The notes beneath the pieces were generated by a model. That model had not been told where the DNA came from and did not search any database. It saw only the letters and a list, made by a program, of their open reading frames with translations. This document shows, piece by piece, positions 9,201-22,422 of a stretch of 64,000 nt of DNA. The translations under genes and the position numbers were made by a program. Numbering within the stretch: the stretch's first letter is position 1; each line of letters starts with the position of its first letter. The DNA comes from Chionis minor (lineage: Eukaryota; Chordata; Aves; Charadriiformes; Chionididae): assembly GCA_013398295.1 (NCBI GenBank), contig VZSF01005694.1, positions 138,637-202,636 of the forward strand, read 5' to 3'.

Positions 9201-12200
9201 TGCTGTTCTTGTTGGAGTCTTTTTTTTCTTAAAGACACCAATATGAAGGTACATAAAAGAGAGAGGGAAAAAAAGTGGAGACAGAAAATTATGCTTCTGT
9301 CTTCCTGATGTCGAATGATACTTGCAGCCTCCCTACTGCAGATTTAAAATTTCACATCCTGTTCTTTGCCACGCTGGCAAGATCAAACCCAGCATGGGCC
9401 TGTTAAAGATGTTGTTTTCAGCTGCCTCTCTCATCACAGTCTCACAGCAGTGCTGGAAAATACATAGTTTTGGATGTCTAAACCAGATAACTGTTGAAAA
9501 AGGAGAAATATCAGGAAGGCAATATGAGAGAAAGAAATTAGTTTCATTGTACTTAGTTGGCCCTTGCAGACAGGTAAATTTATCTGGATAATTTTCTCTC
9601 TTTGGTTTTTGGTTTTTTTGGTTTTTAATTTTTTTTGTTAGTTCATCTCTAAGAATTAGAACAATAATGCTAATGCTGTCACAGTGAATTTGAAGAGATA
9701 GCAGTCATAGTTGTCACGATAATAAAGCTTCTTTAGGACCAACTGTCCTCCGGTATAGATATAAATGAAGGTCTACAGACCAAGGTCTTTTAAGGGAATA
9801 TTCCCATTCTGGTTTGTTCCCCCTCCCTGCTCCCTCCCAGTTATTTTGTTAGTTTTCTTTTTAAACAGGGCTTTAAACAGGATTAAGGGGGTTTGGTAAT
9901 CTCTGTGCCCATTTATCTAATTTTTAGATGTGATTGAAACATGGTTGCTGGGAAAAAAAAAGGAAACCTTTTTGGACTATTCCAGCATTTGTGTCTTTAA
10001 TTGACACTGTCTTTCATAAGCAATTTCCATGACAGCTTAAACTGACCAGCTTTGCATATTTGTAAATAAAATTACTTGAGCATGGGTGATCCCAATTAAC
10101 TTTCATCCATTCTTTTTTCCCAGGTGAAACTACTTGCAAATTCAAATTCATTCCCTGGTAACATGGTAGCATCCATAGTGCAAAAGAGAATAACAGCAAT
10201 CTGCTGGAAACCGTTGTTCAGCACAGGTTCTGGAAAGGGAAATCCCACCACACTGATCTGTTGGAGTTCCGTGAAGGTGTCTCTAAGCACAGGGAGAAAG
10301 GACATCCAGTAGGAGTAATATTTTTTTATTTTCCTGAAAATTATGAAGAATGGATAAAGTGAATGCAGAACTGTTATTTGTGAAATCCCTCAATAATAGA
10401 ACTGTCGGGAGCCAGGGACACTTTTTGAAACAATAAGAGAGCAGTCTCAGCTAAACAAAAGGAAGCCATGTTAAATAAAAACATAGTCTCGAATCAGGCT
10501 TGCTTATTTCTGCTATTTCTGTTATAAAATGTAAGAAGATCCTGGGTTTAGTTTTTTTTTATTTCGCTCCTGCCTCTAAAAAGAATTTGCAAGTCTAGGC
10601 AAGTCTACTTGGCAGCAAGTGTTCAATCATGCTTGTAATGATAGTTCTAATCATAATTCATGAGGTATCATGTATTCAGGTATGATTCACGCAATGAGGA
10701 AACATAGCAAAAAGAAGCAAAACTAGGTTAAATGGAGTCTGGTGTCCTAGGGGTTGAAGAAAAGGATAGACCTGAGGTAATTTTCCTTCTATTGACAACA
10801 GAGTTTTTAGAGGACACCCATGCAGCTTCGGGAGAAACTGTGGCAGAAAGAGAAGAACAGAAACAGCTGAAGCTGTTTCCTGTCTGGCCTATGGGTAATA
10901 AGTACGGCAGATTGTTAAAAATGCATATAAGACTTCTCCAATAGTTCCTAAAAATTATAAACTTCGAAGTACTACAGAAGTTTGGTCACAGAACATCAGA
11001 TATATAATGCAAATTCATGAGTTTAATCAATGCACAAGTATACATGTTCTTGAGGAAGATCTGATCAGCTTCGCTCTCTGAGACAATAACTTCATGTATT
11101 GTGCTGGAGCTACTTCTATTTCCCATTACTAGTACTGTAGCAAGGTGTAGATGGGAAGCTCAAAAGTGAAGTGTACACAGGGATGGAAATATATTTTAAC
11201 GCTTGCAGAATCTTCCTTCTGTTCCTCATTCTGTACTGATGACAGCAGAAATTATGGTTTAGTTCTAGTCTTGCAGAGTCTCCCTTGTGCTATCTGCTTG
11301 GCCCATTGCTTTTCCTGCTGGAGCTCCTTAAAGCGTTTTAAATAGTGTTCTTACAAGCAGAAAAAGCAAATTTTAGGAGTAGAGTATTCCAAACCAAAAA
11401 AAGAAGATGGATTTTTAGTTAGGTAGTTTAGCATAATACTGTTAAAAAGATTTGTGCTTTCTCAAGTTTGATACATTTAAAAATACTCTTTATTGTCTTA
11501 AATAATGTATCTCATTGACAGCCAATAGGCTTGCTAAATCATTATATGAAATGACAATTCTTTTAATATTTATGTTCTTGTTTCTAAAAAGAGGATGGTT
11601 CTGTTAATTTTTCTTCAGGGTACTTGGCATTTCCCCTCTTCTCTTTAATAAAATCTCTGTATTAATAATATTATTCTTTAAAATGTTTAAGAGAGTCATA
11701 TGCACTAATGTGCGTATTTTTCTAAATGACAACAAAGCAAGATACTTCTATACAAAGCTGTGATTTGGTCAGAGAACACAATCCTTCTGTGATGGCAGTA
11801 CTTAGATTTCAAAAAATATCTCAAAGTCATTTAAAAATAGCACATCTGTACTTGCTTGATATAAAATGATATCTTCTAAATAACATGAAATTAGTCAGGG
11901 AAATATTTCCCTAATATCTATCCAGTGGATTGGATAATATTTTTCTTGACTATAATAACATTATGAAAGTGAATTGAGGAAAAAACCCTTATTTCATAAA
12001 ACTTACAAAGGTCAGGGATGTACACAGTTATTGAGCTGTTAATTAGGAAACATTTCAAAAGTAAAGAAAATTCCTACCAGTTTCCCTCTTCAATTGTCTT
12101 ATTTACTTCACAAAAAAATAGCAAAAATAAACAAACTTACTGCTGGTACAATTACACTAAATTCCATAACAGAAATGGGAAGAAAGAGTTTGGCTATGTA

Positions 12201-13379
12201 TTAATAGACTCACCCCTGTATACCTTTTCTGAAGGAAAAATAAAACCAGATGCATGCTACATTAGAAGTACAATGCATTCTTTCTAAATCTTCAAACACA
12301 AAAACTTATCTCGGGCATGTCTAAAAAGTTTTACGTGTTTTCCTCTTGCTGTCTTTATGTGTAACTCTTTATCACTAAAACCTTCTCAGAAGGAGAACTT
12401 TTCCAACAATTCACAGCAACAAAATACTTTCCAAAAATGTTGTTTTTAACTAACGGCTTTGGAGTACTGTATAAAGAATACTTTAATACCTACTTTCCTG
12501 TATTTATATATGGACTAGTATCCATCATCTGGGTAACCTCTGCTTGACCATAGACTAGTATCTGAAAAAGAAATGTAGAAACTTCCATATTTGAAGTCAG
12601 AGTAGATATATGTGTAGATATTGTGGTATTATAAGGAAACCTTATGAGTAAATCAACTTAATTCAAAAACAATAAATAGATATGGCATGTTTGATTGGAG
12701 GTTTTTTCCTGGGACAGGACAAAAACCCCAAACCATTATGATTTTTATGAGAACAAATATTTATTTGGTGTATAACTGAAATTCTTTAAGAAGAATCACT
12801 GGAAATGTCTTTTGAGGCTTATAGGCAAAATACACTTTGTCAAGAGCCTGACAACCTATTCAGTGGCAGCCTACTTAGCTTTCATTGAACTACAAAGATG
12901 AGAAGGCTCTCTCAAAACTAGGCAGGTGTCTGTCAGAAACATAGCTTCTGTCAGAATATGCTAACAGGCACCTCCAAATTAAAATCCTACCACGATTTGG
13001 GTGGGAGAAATAAGAAAACATAATTGTTGTGTATTATTTTTAACTGCCTTTTAGCCAGAAGGGCTAAATTTATCCTACCTAGCTGAAGGTAATAAATGAA
13101 GACCCGACTCTGCCAAAATTCCCTTGGAGTCACTGAAGAAAGATAACCACCTTCTCAAGACTGAATCATATCTTAAGTGCACTCAGTTCTGGGGTGATTT
13201 TTTTTGAAGTACCTGTCACTTCCAGATGAATTAAAGAGAGAACCAAGGTTTATCTGGATTCAAACGTAGGGTGAGACTCTCTCTTCCTACATATTCAGCA
13301 GTGCTTTCAAAGGAGCACCACTTCCCTTCCAAGTTTTCCTTCAGTATCTCTGTAGCATAAAGGAGGGAGATTCCCGGCT

Positions 13380-13431
13380 TCCTGGGAGAAGAAAAGTGCT
13401 GTCACCCTGCTGACAGCACTCTGCTCCAGGA
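13380..13431. other. Two-step hairpin in a GC-richer patch
   Basis: A perfect 10-bp stem (AGTGCTGTCA at 13395-13404 with TGACAGCACT at 13411-13420) around a 6-base loop. It is enclosed by a second 6-bp stem (TCCTGG at 13380-13385 with CCAGGA at 13426-13431). The internal loop is 9 bases on one side and 5 on the other. At 52 nt it is shorter than most microRNA precursors, and no known microRNA seed was recognised. It could be structural RNA, a binding site for a dimeric protein, or chance. Confidence 0.7.
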
Positions 13432-15510
13432 GAGTTTCCCTGTGTCCCCAGAGTGTGCACCCAGCAGGTGCTGTGCTGACCTCAGCTGAAAGGAGGCAAG
13501 TACTAACTGTGGTTTGGCCTTTTAAATATTCATCAGTGACTATGCAGGAAGCAAGACTAGATCATGCTCATTCAATGGATTTTAAGATTCACTGGTGGGA
13601 GTTACAGTTCTGAAGTATTATATCAATTGAGCCAACATAAGTACTGACTTAATAAATAGTATTTGGAGAGTGATCCGCCCCTCTGGACTGAAGATGCAAG
13701 GGGCATTGATTCCTTTGCCTAATTTGCGTAATCTGGTGATGCTGGAGATAGAGACCTTACAGCATCCTGGTTGCTGCTAGTCCAGATCCTGGGGGTCCAG
13801 GTGTCCCTTTGGTCCTGCGTCTTATCCTCTGATTCCTATGTCTTGGCAACAGTAAAGCGTTTCAGATACAATGACATGCCGTTGCTTACAATTAAGTAAT
13901 GCAGTTCTGCCCAAGTGGCTGGTCTGCTGAATTGCTCACCATTGATTAGATTACCTTTTACCATAATGAAAGCTTAGACACCTGTCCCACCTGTAGGCAC
14001 CTATATCTCTAGCTGAATGCTGAATCTGATCCTTTTTACTGGATAAAAGTGAAAATAATACTGTGTAAGCTAATTAAAAGCAACATTAGTGTGTTAGTAG
14101 GCATTTTGTTGACAGACAGCTAGAGCAAACAATCTTCAGTCCATCTGGCCTGCTTGAATGGGAGCAAAGGCGTACCTTTTTCTGATTAGAAGTGAATACT
14201 TGCAAAGAAAGGATGAGATTGATACTACAGCAAGATTTTAAGAAGATTCAGAAAACTAAATATGCTTGTGTATTTATACTTTAAAAAACTTTATATTAGC
14301 TAAAGTCAACAGGAATTAAAATATTTTTTTCTTTTTTTCCTAATTGTTTCAAATTAAAAGAGTAACAGACTTTAAAGTATAGCAGGATTATAGTGTTGAA
14401 ATCTATATTTAAGATATTTGCATGCAGCATATTTTATTTAAGACTTCATGGACAATATTAGTGATATTTTAGAAATGAACTAACATCTGTATTTTACCAA
14501 TATTTGTAGAGACATTAATACTGTAGCCTTTCTTTTCTTTCACAGTATGCTTGCAGAAGTGTTTAAGGGACATTTGCTCCTGAGTTTCATTTGAGGGGGG
14601 GAATGCCAACAAAACCCAAAACTTCAGTACTTCTGGTCTAATACATTTTTTTCATGAATTCAAATGATGTGTGAAATAGAATACTAGCTGTCTTGAAACA
14701 GTGAAGTTGCACCAGAAGTTATGAGCTATGAATATGCAGACAGAGAAAACAACCAATTTCCAAAGAATTTTCAGGGAAATGTCAGAAATGTCAGTATATA
14801 GACACTTGCAAATTCAGGACTGGACTTTGAATAGTGATAACTGTTCAAAACTGCTCTGCTGTTAGTCATCCTTAGTCCTTTAAACTACCTTTCATGGAAG
14901 AAGCCCTCTATAAATGAACAGGAATCCATACAGATAATGGGATCTGCCTTCATGGAAGAGTTCACAAACTAGGGTCACTGATGCTCATGATAGTTTACTG
15001 GAACACTGCTATTAACTAAATCAATATTCACTCTTCATTAATAATATGTGCACCTCTACAGCAATTGTTTGCCTGTGGGGGTATTGATTTGTATGTACCC
15101 TACCCCTCATCTTTTCTGCTTTTCCCTGTGCTAGGAATAATTATGCCTCTTGCTTAGTCCATTGCTTTGTAGTTAGAAAAGCACAAATACAGTGAAAGAT
15201 AAATGATTTGGTGGGTACAAGACGCATGCTATCACCTTATTCCATTCAGTCAGGAGCTCCCTGTAATATTGCTGGCTATAAACATGAATCTCAGTCCATC
15301 TGAAAATCATTGCTAAAAACACTTCAGCAATTTTATAATTCAAATAAATTACATCAGAAGATAAAACATAGCATTTTATACTGTTGGTAAAACTGTCACC
15401 CCTGTGAGGTTGTAAACATTCATTACAGTGGAGAATGGACAAGTTACATGTGTTCTGTTTAGTTACAGGTATCATGTACCCTCTCCTCCATGTACTTTTT
15501 CTTTCCTCAA

Positions 15511-16335
15511 TGATAGAATCATTTAGGCTGTAAGAGATCTTTAAGATCATCGAGTCCAACCATTAACCTAACACTGACAAAAACACCACTAAACTATGTC
15601 CCTAAGCACTACAGCTACATGTCTTTTATATTCCTCCTAGGACGGTGATTCAACCACTTCCCTAGGAAGCATCTTCCAATGTTTGATAGCCCTTTTGGTG
15701 AAGAAATTTTACCTTATATCCATCCTAAAACTCCCCTGGTGCAACTTGAGGGCATTTCCTCTTGTGCTATCCTTTTGTTACTTGGGAGAAGAGAAGCATC
15801 CCCACCTCTCTGCAACTTCATCTCAGGTAGTTGTAGGAGTGATAAGGTCTCCCATCAGCCTCCTTTGTCTGGACTAAACAACCCCAGTTCCCTCAGCCTT
15901 TCCTCATAAGACTTGTGCTCTAGACCCCTCACCAGCTTCATTGCCATTCTCTGGACACACTCCAGCACCTCAATGTCTTTCTTGTCTTGAGGGGCCCAAA
16001 ACTGAACACAGTATTTGAGGTGGGACCTTACCCATGCCGATTACAGGGGAACAATCACTTCCTTAGTCCCGCTGCCCACACTATTTCTGATACAGGTCAG
16101 GATGCTATTGGCCTTCTTGGCTACCTGGGCACGCTGCTGGCTAATAGTCAGCTGGCTGTCGACCAACACCCCCAGGTCCTTTTCTGCCAGGCAGCTTTCC
16201 AGCCACTCTTCCCTAAGCCTGTAGCGCTGCATGCGGTTGTTGTGACCCAAGTGCAGAACGCAGCACGTGGCCTTGTTGAATCTCACACCATTGGCCTCAG
16301 CCCATTGATCTAACCTGGTTTTATCTGCAAACCCG
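15511..16335 (-). mobile_element. CR1 LINE, 5'-truncated 3' end
   Basis: The 3' end lies at 15511, where GATAGAATCAT is the reverse complement of the CR1 octamer tail. The ORF2 C-terminal region is readable on the minus strand (best at 16041-16286: [15 protein letters not shown], then [20 protein letters not shown]). Near 16316 about 90 bp of the usual sequence is missing, joining the 'CTAACCTGGTT' part directly to 'TATCTGCAAAC'. The element is truncated just after. Several frameshifts exist, so it is dead. It is related to the copies at 46989-48860 and 60752-62185 but clearly more diverged. Confidence 0.92.
16041..16286 (-). pseudogene. CR1 ORF2 C-terminal fragment
   Basis: An 81-codon open piece of CR1 ORF2, downstream of the reverse-transcriptase catalytic motifs. 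Visible stretches are [40 protein letters not shown] and [20 protein letters not shown], all typical of this region. The frame is lost on both sides. There is no sign of host use. Confidence 0.85.
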
Positions 16336-16382
16336 CATTGGGTTAATTCAATGCATTAAACCAATGCATTGGGTTAATTCAA
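16335..16382. repeat. 17-bp direct repeat at the CR1 5' junction
   Basis: GCATTGGGTTAATTCAA occurs at 16335-16351 and again at 16366-16382. The 12-bp palindrome CCAATGCATTGG spans 16361-16372. It sits exactly where the CR1 is truncated. Confidence 0.75.
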
Positions 16383-17704
16383 ACCTATGTGTGTGTCATT
16401 TGTTCAAGAGAGAGGAATTTGTTCAAAATAGAGGAAGAAGGGATGAATGGACCATAGCTGTAAAAGGAAAAAAAAATTTCCTACCAGTATATATATGCTA
16501 AAAAATGATAGCTATGGAGGAATGGTTAGGGGTGAATGGATTATGAGCTCTCTGTTAGAGCGAGAGATCCATTTATAAAAAGCAACACAGCACAGCTTGT
16601 CTCTTTCAGCAAAAACAGGTTCAGCTGAGCTGGATGGAACTGCAAAAAACTGTCAAAGAGTAAGGTGTAAGGAAGGGAAATGTGCATGTTGGGCCTCTGT
16701 TGCAGCTTCTGTTAGCTCTATGTGATGTATCATTTTTGACAGGTCTGTTTGGAAAAGAGGGCTGCATTTGGACATGTTCTCAGGGAGAAAGCAGATTTAC
16801 AGGTGCCCCTCAGAGGCAGAACAACATGGACCCACCTTTAAAAAAATGAAGAAAGCCAGCAAGGCCTGTTACTTGAGGGTTGCATTCAGGATGTACATAT
16901 GGAGCCTGAAGTACAGCTTGCTCCGAGGCTTGCTTTTGCAAGCACAAATATTCAGTGTAGATATAAGCAAAGTCATGTGAAAAATAGGACAGCCAGTGAT
17001 ATGAATATTTGTGTTTTGCTTGTTGGCTTTATCATTGCATTATTTAGTCTTCACCTGTGGGGTTTTTTTTTGGTTGGGTTTTTTTTGGCTATTTAATTTT
17101 GAACTGTCCTAGGATGTATGTTGTCTTGCTCTCTGTTATCTAAGCAATATAGATGATATGACCTGGGAGACAGGCTTATAGTCACTTTAATGAAAGAGGA
17201 TAAGAAGGATGACCTTAAAGTGCAACAATAGAAACTGATGACATATCTTTTATTTTGAAGGCTGCATATGCTGCTGAAGAATGGGGACTTTATGAAGTTG
17301 CTTGCTTTATATCTCTGTGCTTTAAATATTGAAAATGTATTGGAAAGATATAATCCTTTTTCTTCTAAGCTTGAGGAGTTCTGATGTGCTTTTGTTTTCT
17401 CTAAAATGGATTTGACTCCTCCTGTGTTTTTTTTAAGCATGGCAGATATAATCTTTCCTGATGTAAAGCTCTTAAAAATGTTTTAAAGTGAAACAAAGCA
17501 TTTTACAGATAAAGTTCTTTTATACTGAAGAATAAATCAGTCTGGGAGCTATGTGTCTTTGGGAGAAATAATCTATTTTTTTGCATTAAAACCAGTTCTC
17601 ACAACAGTTTTGTTATTACTACAGACATGCTGAAGACTTCCAATCTTCTGAAGTTGCTTACTTAAGTAACGCAATATGTGTTTATAAAAAAGGTCATTCA
17701 CTTT

Positions 17705-17736
17705 TTCACTAGGTAAAGCATTCACTAGGTAAAGCT
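17705..17736. repeat. 16-bp perfect tandem duplication
   Basis: TTCACTAGGTAAAGCA occurs twice back to back (17705-17720 and 17721-17736). Probably a recent slippage event. Confidence 0.9.
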
Positions 17737-19752
17737 AGAATTGCAATACAGAAAAAAATGTTTATTATCCAAATAAGTTAAGATGGGCTTTCCTTTTCAC
17801 TGAAGATGAGAAACAACACTTTGATAAACAAATCACCATTCTCTATCATGTGCAAATATTTGCCAATGGCAGGTTGTGCTCCTTACAGTGGAGTCTAATC
17901 ACTCTGAAGAGAATGTCTAAGCACCTTTAAAAGCATCTCAGAAAGAAATACATTTAACATACTGGTGAAAAGAGATCAATTATAAGGCTCCCATCAGCCT
18001 TATTGAGTCTTACGGTCAAATTCCCACAAGTTACTTGGAAAACTTACTCTGTAAAACTGAATTATTTTGGGTTGCCTAACAATGAGAAGAACTACTCACC
18101 AAGGAATTCTGCAAACATAGTAATTGGAACACTAATTTACTTCTCTCCTTGAACCGATAAATTGTTTCCTATTTACACATATTATGATTTGCTATATGCT
18201 CGTTCTTTCACTAGTTCTTTTTCTCTGAATTATTAAGCATTTATCTTCCACCACTGAAATCCCCAATTATAACATTAAACTGATTTAAAGAAGTTTTATG
18301 CTTCTATTTATTTCTGTTTAAAGCTCCCTGTTGAAAACCAATCCAAACATTTTACTGTGGTCCCAGAAACAGGTTAATGGCAAAAAGCCCTAATGTTTGT
18401 TTCTACAAAGTGCTGAGTTTCCAAGCAAGCTTCCTGCTGACCTTCCTTTGCTGATATTTTTGCTTACGCTCTGCTAAGCAGTTGCCAAATAGAAATGAAA
18501 GTATGATGTTTACTGTTTGGAAGAATGGAAGATGCTCATCACCTACTACGTGTCCATGAATTCAAATTTTTTCCATGGATACTTGGATATCTCTCCAGTT
18601 GTTTGCAACTCACCAGAAGCAGAAGTCCTGTATTGGAAGATTGTTCCACTACAAAAGGCCTGTTACACTTTAATTTCCAGAAACACCAGTAAATGTAATA
18701 TTTTATTTTTTTTTAAAAATGTCTTGTATGTAAAATCTTTCATTTTACAGTTTACTAAACCTTTAATCAGTTGAAGATTTTGTATTAATCTGCTTATCTT
18801 TGTATTTGCAGATTTAATACCATGTGGTTTTCTTTGTTAACTCCTTGAGCAATACAAATTCTAACAGTAAATTTACTGTGTATTTTTGTGAATATGGACC
18901 AAAGTATACTATTATTTATTTTGTCAGAAGCAGACTGGTGACATCAATACAGTTAGCAGCTGCTTGAAAGTAGTTTACTTTTGACTGAATTATGCTGCCA
19001 AGTGAATTCAGTTAGTTTGAATATGGAGCTTCTAAAGAACAAATATGTCCTCCTGAGAAGTGTGATCTGAGGTCCTGCTGTAACCAGGTACCTTGATACC
19101 TGCTCTAACATAGGCAGGTAATCAAACATTCTTAGCTTCTTTTTATAGAATAAGGCTCCCCAGGAAGTTATTTAAGGAACTCGATACTACAAATAGTTCC
19201 TTATTTTAATGACAAACTATTTTTTTCCCCAATTATGTCCCCTTCCTCCTGGTGAACCAATGGAACATCTACAAACTTCTTTGAGAATCTAGGTGCAGTT
19301 TAGCCCATCAAACAGAAGATTTACAAAGCAACTCTAACTTCATTATTTGTCTGTCTGCAACATTTGCCTTATTTTGATTTTTCCACCAAAAACTAACCGC
19401 AAAATTGTTTCTGAGGCTTGTAGAAAAGTATTTTATAGCTTTTATGTTGATATGATTTTTCTTGGGCATCTATGCCTGTTCAAGGAAGCAAATAACAATT
19501 GCTAGTTCACCGACGCCAGGAACTTGCTGTCTTAGCTCAGATCTATTTATTAAAAAAAACCAACAAAACACTTCTATGGCAGTTGTGCCTGCTGGCCTGG
19601 TTTCATCACAAAGGGTAAATTAATGGCTTTAGCAGTCTTTAATGGAAAAATATATTCCTTAGCAAAAATGAAAGAATCTGGAGACCAACAGCGCAACATT
19701 GTTTGGAAATGAAAGGATTTTACTTAAGCAGAACTGGAATAATTACATTTTC

Positions 19753-19757
<5 letters not shown>

Positions 19758-19784
<27 letters not shown>
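19758..19784. repeat. T27 homopolymer
   Basis: Twenty-seven consecutive T residues. The length is likely to be unstable and poorly sequenced. Confidence 0.9.
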
Positions 19785-19790
<6 letters not shown>

Positions 19791-20823
19791 GGTCAGCATG
19801 CTGTTTCAGCCACTAATGAATGACACTTCAGTTTAAAAATCTGTAATGGAATGAAGTCTCCTAAGCTATAATCATGAGAATAATGCTGTGACTGATAAAC
19901 TGAACCTACTGTTTGATAACTGTAGTTTCCATATTAACAGATCTTTTCAGGGTTTCTTAATCATAAACTTTTTCCAAAATACTAGTGGAGTTCAATATAG
20001 CTTAGCTGCTTAGCCTGTCAGAAGGGGTCTTTAAGTGACTAACAATAACTAAAAATGTCACTGATGAAAACAGAAGAGAAAAGTCTTGACTGGAAACAAG
20101 TATATAATCCTTAAAATTTTGCTTTAACTTCATGAAAATGCAGTTGATTTGGGGTTTTACTGTAACAGATGGGGTATAATTTCCCTCTTCTTTAAACAGA
20201 TTTGTATACACTTAAAATGTACAACTTTGAAATTAATTTTGTTCTTTATTAGTAAAATTATGGTTCTTCTTTTACATAATAAAGAAAATTACTATCAAAT
20301 TTTCATAAATACTGAGTCACCGGAACATTGGAGTGTTTTAAAGACAAAAATGAATGTGGCAGTGAACACCAAGCTGAATAATTTGAATGTATGAAGAAAC
20401 AGTACCTATGGTATTCACTGTGCAGAGATGCAGCTTTGAGGTAAAAAAAAAAAAGAATAAAAAGAAAGATGGTGTATTTTGAGGTTTTTTTAAGGTTTGT
20501 ATGAGCTTTGGAAAAATTGGGACAGGATCCTTTGAATAAATTGAAACAAACTTCAGAAACCATTGCATCCTTCGTTATTGTAACACCATATGTTGTGTGC
20601 ATGATGCACAAGTAGAATAATGAAAAGCAGAAACTCTACATGTCATTTCAGTCCTGACAAGCTGCAGCTTCATCCAGGAAAGAATGGCTGATGGGGGAGA
20701 GGGCAGAAAATGTAGCTTTAAACAATGTTTTTGCATTTCTGCTGTCTTTTAGCCTGCTGAAGAGCAGCTTATTTCTCATGATAACATGTAAAGTAATATG
20801 GTAAAAGCTGTATTGTATAGCTT

Positions 20824-21111
20824 ATGGAGACTTCTTGTGGTTCTGCACTGCAGCATTTGAGATTTCCTCCTGACAGGAGGGCATCTCCGGTAATTTGGAG
20901 CATTTGCCAAGTTTCAAGTTTTAAGCTAGATGGACTTAGAGCTTTTCAAATATGCAAACCAGGGCCATGCTGTGGCTTGAGCACTGCCCTGTTGTTCAGT
21001 GTACTCATTGTTGGCATGTCCCTAGATAGAGCTCTCTCCACAAGCACCTGGTTAGGTGCCGGTGGCCTTTGTGCGTACAGAGGCCTTGTTCGGGTAAGTT
21101 GGAGAATTTAG
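20824..21111 (+). other. GC-richer patch with a strong splice-donor-like site
   Basis: A 95-codon frame without known motifs lies in a local GC and CpG increase. It ends near CGGGTAAGT at about 21093-21101, which matches the consensus splice donor. An exon of a long non-coding RNA is conceivable, but there is no matching acceptor of note and no protein similarity. Speculative. Confidence 0.2.
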
Positions 21112-21563
21112 CTGTACAAATACTTGCTGATCACACATGCCGTTTGTCCTCAGAGTCTGCAAATTAGGTGCTTAATTTTATTTACTAGGACAGAGACAGT
21201 TAGAAGGTCAGACAGAAATCAAGTGATAAACAGTTTAGCAATATTACCATTCTTTTACACCGTTTTCCCTGAAAGAAAAATATTGCCAAGAACCCAGCTT
21301 GTGAAACAGTGTTAAACTTGCATGTGGTACTACCAAAAAACATAGAAACTGGAATAAAAAGGGCTTCAAGAGGTTATCTACTTCAGGTAAGATCAGATAT
21401 ATCATACTGTACAGTTTTATTAGCTCTATTTATCTGTGTGTGAAATCTTTCTAATGACTTTACAAGCTCCTCAGACTACACATTCTAGTATTTTACCATT
21501 CTAACTCTCACAGACTTTTTCCAGCATTGAAAGTGAATCTCCCTTGCTACAGCTTTGGTTCAT

Positions 21564-21581
21564 TATCTATCTATCTATCTG

Positions 21582-21643
<62 letters not shown>
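21564..21643. repeat. Tetranucleotide microsatellite (TATC)20
   Basis: Twenty consecutive 4-bp units spanning 80 bp. All are TATC except the fifth, which is TGTC. The purity predicts high polymorphism. The frame at 21527-21790 (repeated LSIY) is a translation of it and not a gene. Confidence 0.97.
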
Positions 21644-22407
21644 ATCACATCTTTATTCAGCCTTTCATTCTCTAAATTAAACAATGGTCTTTCGGCTATT
21701 CCTAACAGGCAAAATTTTCAAGATCATTCTTGTTGCTACATACTGGTGTCCACCTGGCTGTTTTATATCTTTCCTTTAAACACTGTGTAAACTTGTCTGG
21801 TTTTCTAGGTCAGGAATTACATGTGTTGAAGACTACTGTCAGGTCTAAATTCCTAGCTTTTTCTATTGTCAACTGCAAAACCATTGTTACTCTTTCCCTG
21901 GAGTGATGTGTTAAGAAGGTGGTAACATCTAAAACCCACTAGTGCATACTCAGAAGGCCAGTATCTCTTTATCTGCATTTTTTTTCTTTTAGACCTAAAC
22001 ATCAAGACTACCTTCTGCCTTGTTCTTTACTTCTTAAAGATACCATTTCAGAGAACTCTGTGGATACTTTAATGCAGTATACTGCACAAGATTTAAAAGT
22101 TGTGATTATTACTCTGTTCCTAGAGAAATTACAAGTAAATAGTCATACTATGTGTGCATATTATGCCCTTCATTCCTGTCGTGGTGATGGATTTCAGCTA
22201 GATTTAGGAACACGAGATGCATATGCAAGTTGCTTACTCTCAGCTCAGTACATGAGATAAATACTTTTAACATCTTTGCTGCTTTAATGACTTTAACTTA
22301 CGAACATTGCTAAATGCATGGATGGCTGCTGTCCCCATACAGGGAATGTTTGGTGCCTATAGCATTTATTGGCAAGGGTGAAGTGTTTTGGCTTCTTTTT
22401 CCTTTTC

Positions 22408-22422
22408 TTTTTTTTTTTTTTT
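22408..22422. repeat. T15 homopolymer
   Basis: Run of fifteen T residues inside a longer pyrimidine tract at about 22392-22426. Confidence 0.85.

Larger units (their letters stand above)
5994..15510. other. Unassigned AT-rich DNA, about 9.5 kb
   Basis: No gene, LINE or LTR recognised. Low-complexity stretches are a T/G-rich tract at 6191-6281, A-runs near 8151-8162, and T-rich tracts near 9600-9640. A GC-richer patch at 13360-13500 holds the hairpin listed separately. Frames such as 7931-8260 (plus) and 15173-15559 (minus) have no motifs and fit chance in AT-rich DNA. Confidence 0.5.

Noticed and set aside
21527..21790. Frame encoding repeated LSIY.
   Set aside because: It is a translation of the (TATC)n microsatellite.
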